This document shows positions 1 to 8,307 of a DNA stretch of 64,000 bases, in pieces. Positions within the stretch are counted from its first letter, which is position 1; each line of letters begins with the position of its first letter. The translations under genes were made by a program, and so were the position numbers. This DNA is from Flavobacterium sp. 90 (GTDB lineage: Bacteria; Bacteroidota; Bacteroidia; Flavobacteriales; Flavobacteriaceae), in contig NZ_SMGE01000001.1 in the NCBI RefSeq assembly GCF_004339525.1, positions 4,030,001 through 4,094,000 of the forward strand, read 5' to 3'. The notes below the pieces were generated by a model that saw only the letters and a list, made by a program, of their open reading frames with translations, had not been told where the DNA came from and did no database searches.

Positions 1-510
1 TTTCCCGAAGGGCAAAGGTTTTGTATCAAAATAATTTGAAGCGCCTTTTAAGATTCCGTAAAATTTATCAAAACCTCTCTGATTTGGCCATTGCGCCTGA
101 TCTTCAGAACCTACGTGCCATTTTCCCGAAAGTAAAGTGCTGTAACCACCGGAACGAAAAACTTCACCTAAAGTCAAAGATTCTTTATTTAGATAACCTT
201 GATAAGCTGGTAATCCCAAATTGACATCAAAAAATCCCATTCCCGCTTTATGCTGATATTGTCCCGTTAATAAAGATCCTCTTGTAGGCGCGCAAATCGA
301 GTTATTGTAAAATTCGCGTAGACGTAAACCTTCAGTAGCAAGTTTATCCAAATTAGGTGTTTTAATTTCTGAACCATAATTTCCTAAATCAGAATATCCC
401 ATATCATCTACCAGAATTAAAATAATATTTGGTTTTGATGAGGTAGTTTGGGCGTGGCTAAAAGAGCCAAATGTGATTAAGAGATTAAGGGTAATAAATG
501 CTTTTTTCAT
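1..510 (-). CDS. S1 sulfatase, N-terminal part (cut by window edge)
   Basis: The frame is open from the ATG at 510 to base 1 with no stop, giving 170 residues of a longer protein. Residues 1-20 are a signal peptide ending at SHAQ, so the enzyme is exported. The paired metal aspartates (VDDMG, about 35-36) and the sulfatase signature CAPTR (Cys 73, which is converted to formylglycine in this family) are present, followed by the conserved SGKWHVG segment. It should hydrolyse sulfate esters; the substrate cannot be read. It resembles the sulfatase at 12255-13823 more than the tandem pair at 8308-12207. It is preceded by a leader of about 300 nt whose promoter matches that of the susC operon. Confidence 0.9.
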   Translation of the reverse strand, partial: MKKAFITLNLLITFGSFSHAQTTSSKPNIILILVDDMGYSDLGNYGSEIKTPNLDKLATEGLRLREFYNNSICAPTRGSLLTGQYQHKAGMGFFDVNLGLPAYQGYLNKESLTLGEVFRSGGYSTLLSGKWHVGSEDQAQWPNQRGFDKFYGILKGASNYFDTKPLPFGK

Positions 511-689
511 TTTGTTTTTTAGATATAATTCAACAACTCTTTTGATACAAATTTTGTAACAAACAGTGTTTTATAATTGGCAATAAGAGATTTTTGGTAT
601 TTTGAAAAGATTCGATTTCCCCTTTTATATTAGAAATAAAATCCAGCGCTAAGCGAAATTATAATAGCAGAATTAGCAACAGATACACA

Positions 690-708
690 TATAACAAAAG
701 TTGTTATA
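690..708 (-). promoter_or_regulatory. Leader hairpin/dyad TATAACAA-N3-TTGTTATA (copy A)
   Basis: Perfect 8-bp inverted repeat with a 3-nt spacer, extended by ACACAT/ATGTGT outside a 2-nt bulge. It lies about 100 nt downstream of the predicted start of the sulfatase transcript, so it would be in the 5' leader RNA. The same dyad lies at 18839-18857 in the susC leader at the same relative place. It could be an RNA hairpin or a protein operator. Confidence 0.6.
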
Positions 709-793
709 GATGTGTTTTTTTGGAAGAATGGAATACGATATGCTTTCTGTTGTTTTCAAAATTTAGTTTGTTTGGTTTAAATGATATTTTAAA

Positions 794-843
794 ACTCTAC
801 TAATTCTATAGACAAAGTTAAATTTAAAATAAAGAAATCCAAA
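794..843 (-). promoter_or_regulatory. Promoter A of the sulfatase transcript, with overlapping box
   Basis: Read on the minus strand, TTTG (840-843), a 19-nt spacer and TAACTTTG (813-820) match the Bacteroidota -33/-7 promoter exactly. The start of transcription would be near 806. A box (794-812, plus strand ACTCTACTAATTCTATAGA) overlaps the start, a position suited to a repressor. The same arrangement occurs at 18944-18993. Confidence 0.7.
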
Positions 844-941
844 TAAATCTGTAGTTATTTTTTTGAAGAGTAGGAGCGTTGTTGCTTTTTGTTGTTTTAA
901 TGTGTTGATTTTTAATTATTTGTTGTTGTTTTTGGGGAAAT

Positions 942-990
942 AAAAAAGCAAGCGAAAAATGTGATTTTAAATACATTTCTTACTTGCTTT
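942..990 (-). terminator. Hairpin terminator facing the minus strand
   Basis: On the minus strand AAAGCAAG ... CTTGCTTT pair, with inner AAATGT/ACATTT arms, followed by a run of T. It lies some 285 nt past the stop of the YeiH-type gene and just before promoter A, so it would insulate the two transcripts. Confidence 0.5.
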
Positions 991-1017
991 AAATATTAAT
1001 TTTGATAAAAATGTCAA

Positions 1018-1210
1018 TTCTTTGCGTTTCAACGGATTAAAATCCGTTGCTACAATATGAATCGTTCCTCTGGAACTTTATATAGAATCTTTTTAATCTT
1101 TGGCTTTAAAAAAGATTAACGGCAAAGATTTTAAAACGCAGAGTTCGCAAAGCGTTATTAATTTTCCTTTGCGAGCTTTGCGTAAACCTTAGCGTTTTTT
1201 GCGGTTAAAT
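1018..1210. repeat. Dispersed intergenic repeats (ATCCGTTG palindrome; GCAAAG type)
   Basis: CAACGGATT-AA-AATCCGTTG is a perfect palindrome at 1030-1049. The next 130 bases hold GCAAAG/CTTTGC words of the same kind as the long inverted repeats at 39299-39460 and 59764-59928. I see no gene here. With promoter A and the terminator it fills the gap 511-1274. Confidence 0.5.
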
Positions 1211-1274
1211 CAGCATCACGTTACGAAAATACTTTATTCTAAAATGAACTTATATAACTTATATGGTAAAAAAA

Positions 1275-2537
1275 CTATTTACTAAATAACAAAAAGGCAA
1301 TAATCAAAGTAACAATAACATTGAATAATTGCGCTATTAAAAACGCATACAAAGGCTTTCGACTATTATTACTCAACAAATCTTTAAAATTAGTTTCTAA
1401 GCCAATACTCGTAAAAGCTAATGCAAACCAAATTCCCTGAAGATTTTTTAAGCTATCTTTTACTTCGTCACGAACTTCAGGAGTAATTAAGAACGAAAAT
1501 ATCAATGAAGCCAAAATAAAACCAATAACGAACTTAGGAAATCGTTCCCATATTACGCTTAATGTTGGTTTTGATTCTATAGCTTCCGCCGATTTATTAT
1601 GAGTATACGTCCAATAAACGGAAATTGCAAAAGCAGCTATTCCTAACAAAACATTTTGAGAGAATTTTACAATTGTACTAATTTTCAAAGCTGTTTCGCC
1701 AACCAAAGAACCAGAAGCGACAACGGCTCCGGATGTATCGATACTTCCGCCAAGCCATGCTCCGGTAACTTCTTCGGGGAAATTGAAGTATTTGGCAATT
1801 ATAGGCATGAAAATCATCATGGGAATCGCCGTTACCAAAACAATCGAAATAACATAAGACAGTTTTTTTGAATCACCTTTAATCGCGCCTGAAGTGGCAA
1901 TTGCAGCAGAAACTCCGCAAATGGAAACAGCGCTCGAAATCATCATCGTTAATTCATCGTCGACTTTTAGTTTTTTGCACAGCCAAAAAGCAAAATACCA
2001 AACGGATAATACAACGACTAAAGCCTGAATTAATCCCAAAGAACCTGCTTTTAGAATGTCTGAGAAAATAACGCTGGTTCCTAATAAAACCAATCCAATT
2101 TTGACAAATACTTCTGTAGAAAGCGCAGATCGAAACCAATCCGGAAGTTGAAAGAAATTACCAATTGCGAGACCAATCGCTAAACTGAAAATTACAGCTT
2201 CGAGATTAAGTCCTTTTACTCCAGTATTTCCAGCAATAATAAGTGCAATAACGGTTAATATATAAACGATTGGAAAACCCAATAAAAAGTGTTTTACAGA
2301 TTTTCCGATTAAGAAAGCGCCGAAAGTTCCGATAGAAATGAAATATAAAAATTGTAATCCGAGGATCTTTAAGTTTTCAAAATCGAATACATCTTGGAAT
2401 AAATCGGTTCCGTTTGACCATTTGAAAACAGGAATCTCAGGAAGAAAAACAAAAAGAGAAATCCCGATGATTATAAAACCGAGAATTACGACAGTCCAGT
2501 CTTCGTGAATGTTGAATGATTTGGTTGGGGTTGACAT
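1275..2537 (-). CDS. YeiH/UPF0324-family membrane transporter (putative sulfate or anion exporter)
   Basis: A 420-residue protein with about eleven hydrophobic segments and the family's conserved patches: NTGVKGLNLEAVIFSLAIG (about 104-122), KIGLVLLGTSVIFSDI, SAVSICGVSAAIA, and AWLGGSIDTSGAVVASG. These match the YeiH/PF03601 family, often annotated as putative sulfate exporters on indirect evidence. Its place inside a sulfatase cluster fits sulfur-anion handling, but the substrate and direction are inferred. It starts 220 nt downstream of the sulfatase at 2757-4373 on the same strand, with two palindromes between them. Confidence 0.85.
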   Translation of the reverse strand: MSTPTKSFNIHEDWTVVILGFIIIGISLFVFLPEIPVFKWSNGTDLFQDVFDFENLKILGLQFLYFISIGTFGAFLIGKSVKHFLLGFPIVYILTVIALIIAGNTGVKGLNLEAVIFSLAIGLAIGNFFQLPDWFRSALSTEVFVKIGLVLLGTSVIFSDILKAGSLGLIQALVVVLSVWYFAFWLCKKLKVDDELTMMISSAVSICGVSAAIATSGAIKGDSKKLSYVISIVLVTAIPMMIFMPIIAKYFNFPEEVTGAWLGGSIDTSGAVVASGSLVGETALKISTIVKFSQNVLLGIAAFAISVYWTYTHNKSAEAIESKPTLSVIWERFPKFVIGFILASLIFSFLITPEVRDEVKDSLKNLQGIWFALAFTSIGLETNFKDLLSNNSRKPLYAFLIAQLFNVIVTLIIAFLLFSK

Positions 2538-2553
2538 TGTATTATTTTATTAT

Positions 2554-2744
2554 CCTAACAGGTTTTTAAAACCTGTTAGGTATTTATTAGTTTATGGATA
2601 AATTTTTGTTTTGAATAGCCTCCAACTTTACCTGGAGTATATATATATATATTGTAATTGACATTGGCTTTAGTCGAATTTTTATATTGTGATTTTCGCT
2701 GACTTTAAAACTAAATACCTAACAGGTTTTAAAAACCTGTTAGG
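2554..2744. repeat. Two palindromes CCTAACAGGTTTT / AACCTGTTAGG
   Basis: Nearly identical hairpins at 2554-2580 and 2718-2744 flank a stretch with a TATATATATATA run. A relative (CCTGCAAGG/CCTACAAGG) occurs as another pair at 8204-8293. They are dispersed intergenic repeats, possibly acting as bidirectional terminators. Confidence 0.7.
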
Positions 2745-2756
2745 ATATGAGAAGAA

Positions 2757-4373
2757 CTATAAATCGACAAAATATTTTTGCTTGCCAAAATCAAATTCGT
2801 AATGTGTTAGATTTGGCCATAAAGGATTTACCAGACCTTTTTCCCAGTTTTGTAAAGCAAGGTGTAGTTCCTTCACTTTTTCCGGATTTTTTTGAGCAAG
2901 ATCTGTTGTTTCAGATTTATCTGTAGCCAAGTTATAAAGCCATTCTTCGTGTGTTTTTCCGCTGATGATTAATTTCCAATCTCCGCTTCTGACGGCTTTT
3001 GCGTCGCCGGAACGCCAGTACAAAGTTTTGTGTGCTTCTTTATTTTTATTTACGGTACTTACAAGATCTACGCCATCATAAACGCGGTCTTTTGGCAAAT
3101 CAGAATGGATTGCAGCAGCAATTGTACTGAAAATATCCAATGTACTTACCGGAGTTTTATAGATAGTATGAGGTTTAATTTTTCCTTTCCACGAAAGTGC
3201 AAACGGAACATTTACACCGCCTTCAAAATGAGAAAACTTTCCAGCTTTTAATGGCGCATTTGTAGTTGCAAAAGTATAATCGGCGCCACCATTGTCACTC
3301 GCAAAAAAGATCAGAGTATTATCTTCAAGACCTTCTTTTTTGACTTTGGCTCTGATTCTTCCCACGGCATCATCTAAGGCGCTAATCATGGCAAAATAAA
3401 CACGTTTGTTTTCGTCTTTTACATTAGGAAAACGATCGTAATATTTCTTACGAACCTGAAATGGCGTATGAGGCGCATTAAAAGGAACATATAATAAGAA
3501 AGGTTTGTTTTTATTTCTATCAATAAAAGCTTCAGCTTCATCAGCAAATGTCTCTGTTAGATAGGCTTTATTGTGAATAATTGTAGTATTACGACGAATT
3601 TGTCCGATCCCGACGCGGCCATTTCCCCAAATCATTTTATCGGTAAAATCTTTATGATGATGGTTGATAATATCCGGATTATCATCTTCTGGAGTATAAA
3701 GCGAAAATGCTTGATAAAACCCATAATGGTAATCGAAACCTCTGTCTAAAGGAAAAAATCCTTTGTTGTGACCCAAATGCCATTTTCCAATAATTGCTGT
3801 ACTATAACCTTCTCTTTTGGCAAGATCTGCAAACGTAATTTCAGATTGTGGCAAACCTTGTGTAGCTATAGAAGCTTCGTTTGGATAATTAATTTTTGGA
3901 TTTAGTCTCCAATTATTGGTATTGATTAAATATTTGAATCCGTAATATTCAAGATTGTTTTTTGGATAGCGATCTCCGGGTTGAAATTCATGTCCAAAAC
4001 GTTCCTGATAACGTCCAGTCAGAATTCCAGCACGAGAAGGCGAACAAATAGAAGCAGAAACATATCCGTCCTGAAAAGTCACTCCTGAAGCCGCCAAAGA
4101 ATCTATTTGCGGTGTTGGTGTTGATTTTCCTCCGTATAACGAAATGTCATATTTCCCTAAATCGTCAGCAAGAATAATAATGATATTTGGCTTTTTGAAG
4201 GAACTTTCTGTGGGAACTTTCTCTGCTAGAAATTCCTTTTTTCCTTCAAGTAATTTTTGATCGGGTTTTATCAAGGTTCCATCTGTATTTATTGGCCAGA
4301 ATAAAAATACCGCCAATAGAAAAATAATCGCAACTATTGGAAGGATAATCTTTTTTGCTTTGGATAATGCCAT
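2757..4373 (-). CDS. Membrane-anchored S1 sulfatase
   Basis: A 538-residue sulfatase. An N-terminal hydrophobic helix (about 8-27) after a basic start, with no cleavage motif, suggests anchoring in the inner membrane with a periplasmic catalytic domain. Metal aspartates are at 70-71 (ADDLG). The signature is CSPSR with the formylglycine cysteine at 110, followed by LTGR. GKWHLG and the later SDNGG metal site are present, and the length is normal for the family. It lacks the long insertion seen in the tandem pair at 8308-12207. The substrate is unknown; it probably scavenges sulfate or desulfates a polymer. Confidence 0.93.
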   Translation of the reverse strand: MALSKAKKIILPIVAIIFLLAVFLFWPINTDGTLIKPDQKLLEGKKEFLAEKVPTESSFKKPNIIIILADDLGKYDISLYGGKSTPTPQIDSLAASGVTFQDGYVSASICSPSRAGILTGRYQERFGHEFQPGDRYPKNNLEYYGFKYLINTNNWRLNPKINYPNEASIATQGLPQSEITFADLAKREGYSTAIIGKWHLGHNKGFFPLDRGFDYHYGFYQAFSLYTPEDDNPDIINHHHKDFTDKMIWGNGRVGIGQIRRNTTIIHNKAYLTETFADEAEAFIDRNKNKPFLLYVPFNAPHTPFQVRKKYYDRFPNVKDENKRVYFAMISALDDAVGRIRAKVKKEGLEDNTLIFFASDNGGADYTFATTNAPLKAGKFSHFEGGVNVPFALSWKGKIKPHTIYKTPVSTLDIFSTIAAAIHSDLPKDRVYDGVDLVSTVNKNKEAHKTLYWRSGDAKAVRSGDWKLIISGKTHEEWLYNLATDKSETTDLAQKNPEKVKELHLALQNWEKGLVNPLWPNLTHYEFDFGKQKYFVDL

Positions 4374-4477
4374 GGTTTGGTTTTTGGTTTTTTGGAAATG
4401 ATGTAGTTAACGACAATCTTTGTTAAAGTTAAATAATTTTGCAAAGACTTTCATATTAGGTTATTATGTGAATTTTT

Positions 4478-4632
4478 GTCATTTCGACGGAGGAGAAATC
4501 ACACATCTAGCTCGACAAAGATTGTCAACATTCTTTGTCTAGCTACTTGTGGAGATCCCTCGTTCCTCGGGATGACAAAAATGGAGATTATGACTGCGAG
4601 AGCTTTGTCAAAGTTTTGAACTTTTACAAAGC
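4478..4632. repeat. Dispersed GTCATTTCGACGGAGG-type repeat plus CTTTGTCAAAG palindrome
   Basis: An inverted arrangement beginning GTCATTTCGACGGAGGAGAA and ending CCTCGGGATGAC is followed by an imperfect TTTGTCAAAGTTTT palindrome. Related copies lie at 7369-7545, 35324-35398, 49620-49715 and 57178-57275. No coding capacity is seen between 4374 and 4657. Confidence 0.65.
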
Positions 4633-4657
4633 TTACACTCTGTGACAATGATTGAGA

Positions 4658-5377
4658 TTATTTCGAAGCCAAAGCCACATCAACATCGTTTTTCAAATCT
4701 CCTAAACCTTCTTTTTTGAAAACAATCTTTCCGTCTTTGTATAAAATCAAAGTTGGGAAAACTTTTACTGTTTTTAAATCAGCGATTACTTGTGGACTAT
4801 CTTCCAGATCGATTTCTACGACTTTAAGATTGCTTCCGTATTGTGCTTTTATAGTTTCTAAAACTGGCTTCACTTTTTTGCAAGCACCACAATATATCGA
4901 ACCAATATCTACTAAAACATCTTTGTTTTCAGCAATGATTTTTTTGTATTCGGCTAAGGTTAATTTACTTTTAGAATTAGCATAAAAAGGCTTTCCGTTT
5001 CCAATCCAGTTGGCGATTCCGCCTTCAAGACTATAAGCTTCTCTGAAACCGTTTTTTAATAAAGCTTCTGCTAACCACACACTTCTTCCGGCGCCAATAG
5101 AGTAGGTAAATACCGGTTTTGTTTTGTCTAATTTTGCTACTTGAGCAGCATAATCTTTAAACTCTAAATTAAAATTTACAGCACCATTTATATGGTTTAA
5201 GGCAAATTCTTCGGGACCACGAGCATCAATTATTTGAGGCTTTTTCTCGGCTTTAATTTTAGTATAATACACGTCTAATGAAACCGTTGTTGGACTTTTT
5301 TCTTGTGAAAAACCTACGATTGATAGAAACAGTATTAGGGCTGTAATACTGTTTCTTATTATTTTATTTTTTTTCAT
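4658..5377 (-). CDS. Exported rhodanese-like/thioredoxin fusion protein
   Basis: A 239-residue protein. Residues 1-24 form a signal peptide (GFSQ), so it acts in the periplasm. A rhodanese-like domain (about 33-130) contains DARGPEEF and a loop YSIGAGRS. At the place of the sulfur-carrying cysteine there is Ser 93, so persulfide transfer is unlikely. A thioredoxin fold follows (about 140-239) with an intact CGAC redox pair (Cys 163 and 166) and the VFPTLILY cis-proline segment. It starts 13 nt downstream of the hydroxylase gene and is probably co-transcribed. A redox role is more likely than sulfurtransferase activity. Confidence 0.88.
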   Translation of the reverse strand: MKKNKIIRNSITALILFLSIVGFSQEKSPTTVSLDVYYTKIKAEKKPQIIDARGPEEFALNHINGAVNFNLEFKDYAAQVAKLDKTKPVFTYSIGAGRSVWLAEALLKNGFREAYSLEGGIANWIGNGKPFYANSKSKLTLAEYKKIIAENKDVLVDIGSIYCGACKKVKPVLETIKAQYGSNLKVVEIDLEDSPQVIADLKTVKVFPTLILYKDGKIVFKKEGLGDLKNDVDVALASK

Positions 5378-5390
5378 GGTAGTATTAAGA

Positions 5391-6446
5391 TTAAACTTGC
5401 TCTAAAACCGGAGTTTGTTCAGCAATTTCGACTGTTTTGGCTTTTAATGGAAACGCAATTACACCTTCGGCAAGTGGAGATCCTTCTTTTTTAGATTTGA
5501 ATATTGGCCATAAAAATTGTGCGTACCATTCTTCTTGTTTGTATGATTTTGTTCCGTATGATTCTGGGAATTTACGCGTGATTAACCCAGTTCCGAAAAT
5601 AACATCCCAGATAAAAAACATATTTCCGAAGTTTCCTTTAAAGTGTCCAACTCCGTCACCGCTTGTATCTGCGTGATGCGCATGATGTGTTGCAGGAGTA
5701 GAAATCAAGCGTTCTAAAACCCATGCAATCGGATGTAAAACTTTATATTTATAAAACGGTTTGTCCCACGCAAGGCTAGAATGCGCTCCTAAAGTGATGA
5801 TACTTTTGATTACCAAAACAAACAAAGCAGGCAATCCTAAACCTAAATACGTTAAAGTTGCAGTCAAATAAATCTGAGAAAAGAAAACCGTATAAATAAA
5901 GTTTTGTCTCGATGCCATCGCCATTCCCATATATGGAGCCGAATGGTGCGTTCTATGAAATCTCCATAAAAATGGTACTTGATGATGCAAACGGTGGTAC
6001 CAATATTGCGTTAAATCATCGGCAATTGCAATAAGGAAAAATCCTCCCCAAAACGGAACCCATGATAATGTATTAGCCAAATTCGGAATTAAATATGGTA
6101 AAGCAGTCAAGCTGAAAAATGCAATTACAGGCGGTAAAAGCAATTTTGGAGCAAGAAAACAAATGATATCTATTTTACGTTCCTGACCAGTCCATTGGTC
6201 GTCGTATAAACCTGCACCAAATTCAATAACTCCCAGAACAAGCATGAAAACGGTTAATCCCCAAGTTCTGATGTGTTCGAATGCGGGTTTCGAAAATTCT
6301 AAAAATGATGGTAATGCAATGTGCGATTCTGCTACAACACCATTCGTTAATTTAAAATAAAGGAAAATTGCCAATACAGGCAAAGTGTATATTAAAAGAC
6401 TGATAAATAAATCTTTTGTTAGTTTTTCTTTTTGAACTATTGCCAT
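5391..6446 (-). CDS. Fatty acid hydroxylase/sterol desaturase superfamily membrane di-iron oxygenase
   Basis: A 351-residue integral membrane protein with the eight-histidine signature of the superfamily: HRLHH (151-155), HRTHH (164-168) and, after two more membrane segments, HHAHH (about 255). These residues bind the di-iron centre that hydroxylates or desaturates lipid-like substrates. The substrate is not evident. It is the middle gene of a likely unit: a 39-residue membrane peptide 6 nt upstream, and the rhodanese-thioredoxin protein 13 nt downstream. Placement among sulfatases suggests work on an alkyl or steroid sulfate product, but that is inference. Confidence 0.9.
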   Translation of the reverse strand: MAIVQKEKLTKDLFISLLIYTLPVLAIFLYFKLTNGVVAESHIALPSFLEFSKPAFEHIRTWGLTVFMLVLGVIEFGAGLYDDQWTGQERKIDIICFLAPKLLLPPVIAFFSLTALPYLIPNLANTLSWVPFWGGFFLIAIADDLTQYWYHRLHHQVPFLWRFHRTHHSAPYMGMAMASRQNFIYTVFFSQIYLTATLTYLGLGLPALFVLVIKSIITLGAHSSLAWDKPFYKYKVLHPIAWVLERLISTPATHHAHHADTSGDGVGHFKGNFGNMFFIWDVIFGTGLITRKFPESYGTKSYKQEEWYAQFLWPIFKSKKEGSPLAEGVIAFPLKAKTVEIAEQTPVLEQV

Positions 6447-6452
6447 GATTTC

Positions 6453-6572
6453 TTATTTTAAAAATTGATTAATTAGTGCTAAACCTCCCGCCAATATTAC
6501 TAGCGGAACTAAAAAAACGATCGCTCCCACGATAATTTTTTTTCCTATAATTTCATAGTCTACTCGTTTCAT
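6453..6572 (-). CDS. Small single-helix membrane protein (39 residues), unrecognised
   Basis: An ATG at 6572 opens a 39-codon frame ending in TAA at 6453, 6 nt before the hydroxylase start. The product begins MKRVDYEIIGKK and then has one long hydrophobic helix (about 13-33, IIVGAIVFLVPLVILAGG) and a short polar tail. Spacing and composition suggest a real small protein that may accompany the hydroxylase in the membrane. I know of no family to assign it to. Confidence 0.6.
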   Translation of the reverse strand: MKRVDYEIIGKKIIVGAIVFLVPLVILAGGLALINQFLK

Positions 6573-6676
6573 AATTGGTAAATTTTGGTGTGTTGTTCTT
6601 TTTTAAATATTTTATAATCTATTATGATAGATGTATTTAAGCTAATAAAATGTAAAAATAAAAAATAAAACTTCTA

Positions 6677-6697
6677 ACTCTATAGATATAGTAGAGT
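6677..6697. promoter_or_regulatory. Sulfur-locus box ACTCTATAG-N3-AGTAGAGT
   Basis: ACTCTA ... TAGAGT inverted repeat sharing TATAG and TAGTAGAGT with the boxes at 794-812, 10277-10295 and 18944-18962. It sits between the DUF1214 gene and the 39-residue gene, about 105 nt upstream of the latter. No matching -33/-7 promoter was seen beside this copy. Confidence 0.5.
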
Positions 6698-6734
6698 TTT
6701 ATTTAATTGTTTTTAATAAAATTTGTTATAATCC

Positions 6735-7328
6735 TTATTTTACCTTCTGAATAGTTGGAAGTGTATCAACAGTTAAGTTGTTTCTAAGTGTATCAGATGG
6801 TAAATACAAACGAATGATTAAAGTTACTTTTTCGACATTGGTAATTGGCAGCCAGTTTTCTTTTTTCTCCGTTCCCGATAGATTGATTTTATAAGAAGTA
6901 CTATCCGTTTCGTACTTTACATTTTCAAGATTATAACTATATTTGTTGTTTGGATTTTTAATTAAAAACCCATTTTTATCATAAGCAGTAATACTCCAAT
7001 ATTTAGCATCCAGTTTTTTTCCGCTTATGATATAATCAGCTTTAGGATCTAATGCGTTTCCTTCGCTATCAGTACTTGTGCTTACATAAATCACTTCTTT
7101 TTTGGTCAAAGCATAAGGTCCATAAACTGCCACTTGTGCAATTGTCAGCAAATCGGCGGTGTTAAGATCTTTGTCTTTATCAACCGTTTGCCAATTCCCA
7201 ATGATACGTTGCGAATCGCTTTTGCCGGATTTAATGTTGTAAACACCAACGGCACTTCCCAATACAATAGACAAAATAATCAATGCTACCGCAAGTCCTA
7301 TTGTTTTAATTTTTTGATTTAAAGCCAT
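6735..7328 (-). CDS. DUF1214-domain protein, membrane-anchored
   Basis: A 197-residue protein with an N-terminal hydrophobic helix (about 8-30) that anchors or exports it. The rest matches the DUF1214 pattern: a GPYALTKKEVIYV region, YWSITAYDKNGFLIKNPNNK, and a C-terminal NWLPI ... LIIRLYLPSD. In many bacteria this domain is the second half of a DUF1254-DUF1214 protein; here the DUF1254 partner is a separate gene just upstream (7564-8115). The biochemical role is unknown. Confidence 0.8.
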   Translation of the reverse strand: MALNQKIKTIGLAVALIILSIVLGSAVGVYNIKSGKSDSQRIIGNWQTVDKDKDLNTADLLTIAQVAVYGPYALTKKEVIYVSTSTDSEGNALDPKADYIISGKKLDAKYWSITAYDKNGFLIKNPNNKYSYNLENVKYETDSTSYKINLSGTEKKENWLPITNVEKVTLIIRLYLPSDTLRNNLTVDTLPTIQKVK

Positions 7329-7368
7329 TTTTATTTGATTTTAAGTTGAATATTTTGTTTTTTTCTTC

Positions 7369-7545
7369 GCTTTGTCAAAGTTTTAAACTTTGACAAAGCT
7401 TCTACTATGCGTATTTTTTTGAAGCCTTTCTTTTGCGCATTTTTGTCATTCCGAGGAACGAGGAATCTCCGCAAGTAGCTCCGCTTAGAAATTCATCAAA
7501 CTTTGTCGAGTTACTTGTGGAGATTCCTCGTTCCTCGGAATGACA
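7369..7545. repeat. CTTTGTCAAAG palindrome plus GTCATT...AATGAC dispersed repeat
   Basis: A 31-bp palindrome (7369-7399) of CTTTGTCAAAG and its complement is followed by an inverted GTCATTCCGAGGAACGAGG-type unit that ends in its complement near 7545. It fills the gap between the DUF1254 and DUF1214 genes. Copies recur elsewhere in the window. Confidence 0.65.
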
Positions 7546-7563
7546 AACTTCGAGTTGAAGTTT

Positions 7564-8115
7564 TTACTTCACCAATTTCTCTACCGTAACTCCATGCTGC
7601 AATTCAGCCAAAGTCTTTACCGGATATGCTTTCGAAACTAAATAGCGAAACAAAATCAATCCTTTTGTTGTTGGACTATAGATGATTTTCTCTTTCGGAA
7701 TATTTTTCAATACTTCTGATGTACTTCCTTCCAGAGCTAAATAATATTCGAATTTTGCTTTTACCTGTTCTTCATTCTGAACAAAATAATTAGTGGTGTT
7801 TTCCTGATAAGCCGAGATAGACCAATAAGTAGAATCCGGAACTGTTCCTGAGATTTTCAATACCTGATCGTTTAAATCATAATTAATTGTAGAATACAAA
7901 AAGTCGGGATTTGGTAACGGAATCACTCTGCTATTTTCAGCATCAGGCTGATTTCCAAATTGAGGCGTATTGATAACACCCAAACTTTTCTCTGCAAATT
8001 TCTTCTGGACATAATAAGGAGTTACCCAAATTGTTAAGTAATAAAAGCTCACTGCAATTACTACAAGAACCAAGGCAAAAAGGCCTTTTTTGATAAGTGG
8101 TTTTACTGCTGCCAT
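7564..8115 (-). CDS. DUF1254-like protein, membrane-anchored
   Basis: A 183-residue protein with an N-terminal hydrophobic helix (about 10-33). It shows features of the DUF1254 half of the DUF1254/DUF1214 family: PNPDFLYSTINYDL (about 68-81) followed by GTVPDSTYWSISAYQ. The partner DUF1214 domain is encoded by the next gene on the same strand. Function is unknown. The link to sulfatases comes only from position. Confidence 0.7.
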   Translation of the reverse strand: MAAVKPLIKKGLFALVLVVIAVSFYYLTIWVTPYYVQKKFAEKSLGVINTPQFGNQPDAENSRVIPLPNPDFLYSTINYDLNDQVLKISGTVPDSTYWSISAYQENTTNYFVQNEEQVKAKFEYYLALEGSTSEVLKNIPKEKIIYSPTTKGLILFRYLVSKAYPVKTLAELQHGVTVEKLVK

Positions 8116-8203
8116 AATTTACTTTTTTTAATATTAGAACTACTAAACATACTTTTTACAATACTCTGAGTAGCTTTGAAGGGGGATTATTTTTTATGGA
8201 TTT

Positions 8204-8293
8204 CCTGCAAGGTTTTCAAAACCTTGTAGGTATGATTTGCAACGTTTGCGGGTATGATAAATTAAACCTACAAGGTTTTGGAAACCTTGCAGG
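8204..8293. repeat. Pair of CCTGCAAGG/CCTACAAGG palindromes
   Basis: Hairpins at 8204-8230 and 8267-8293, each with AAGGTTTT/AAAACCTT-type arms, lie in opposite sense in the gap between the sulfatase and the DUF1254 gene. They have the same design as the pair at 2554-2744. Confidence 0.65.
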
Positions 8294-8307
8294 TTGTAGA
8301 ATTTATA

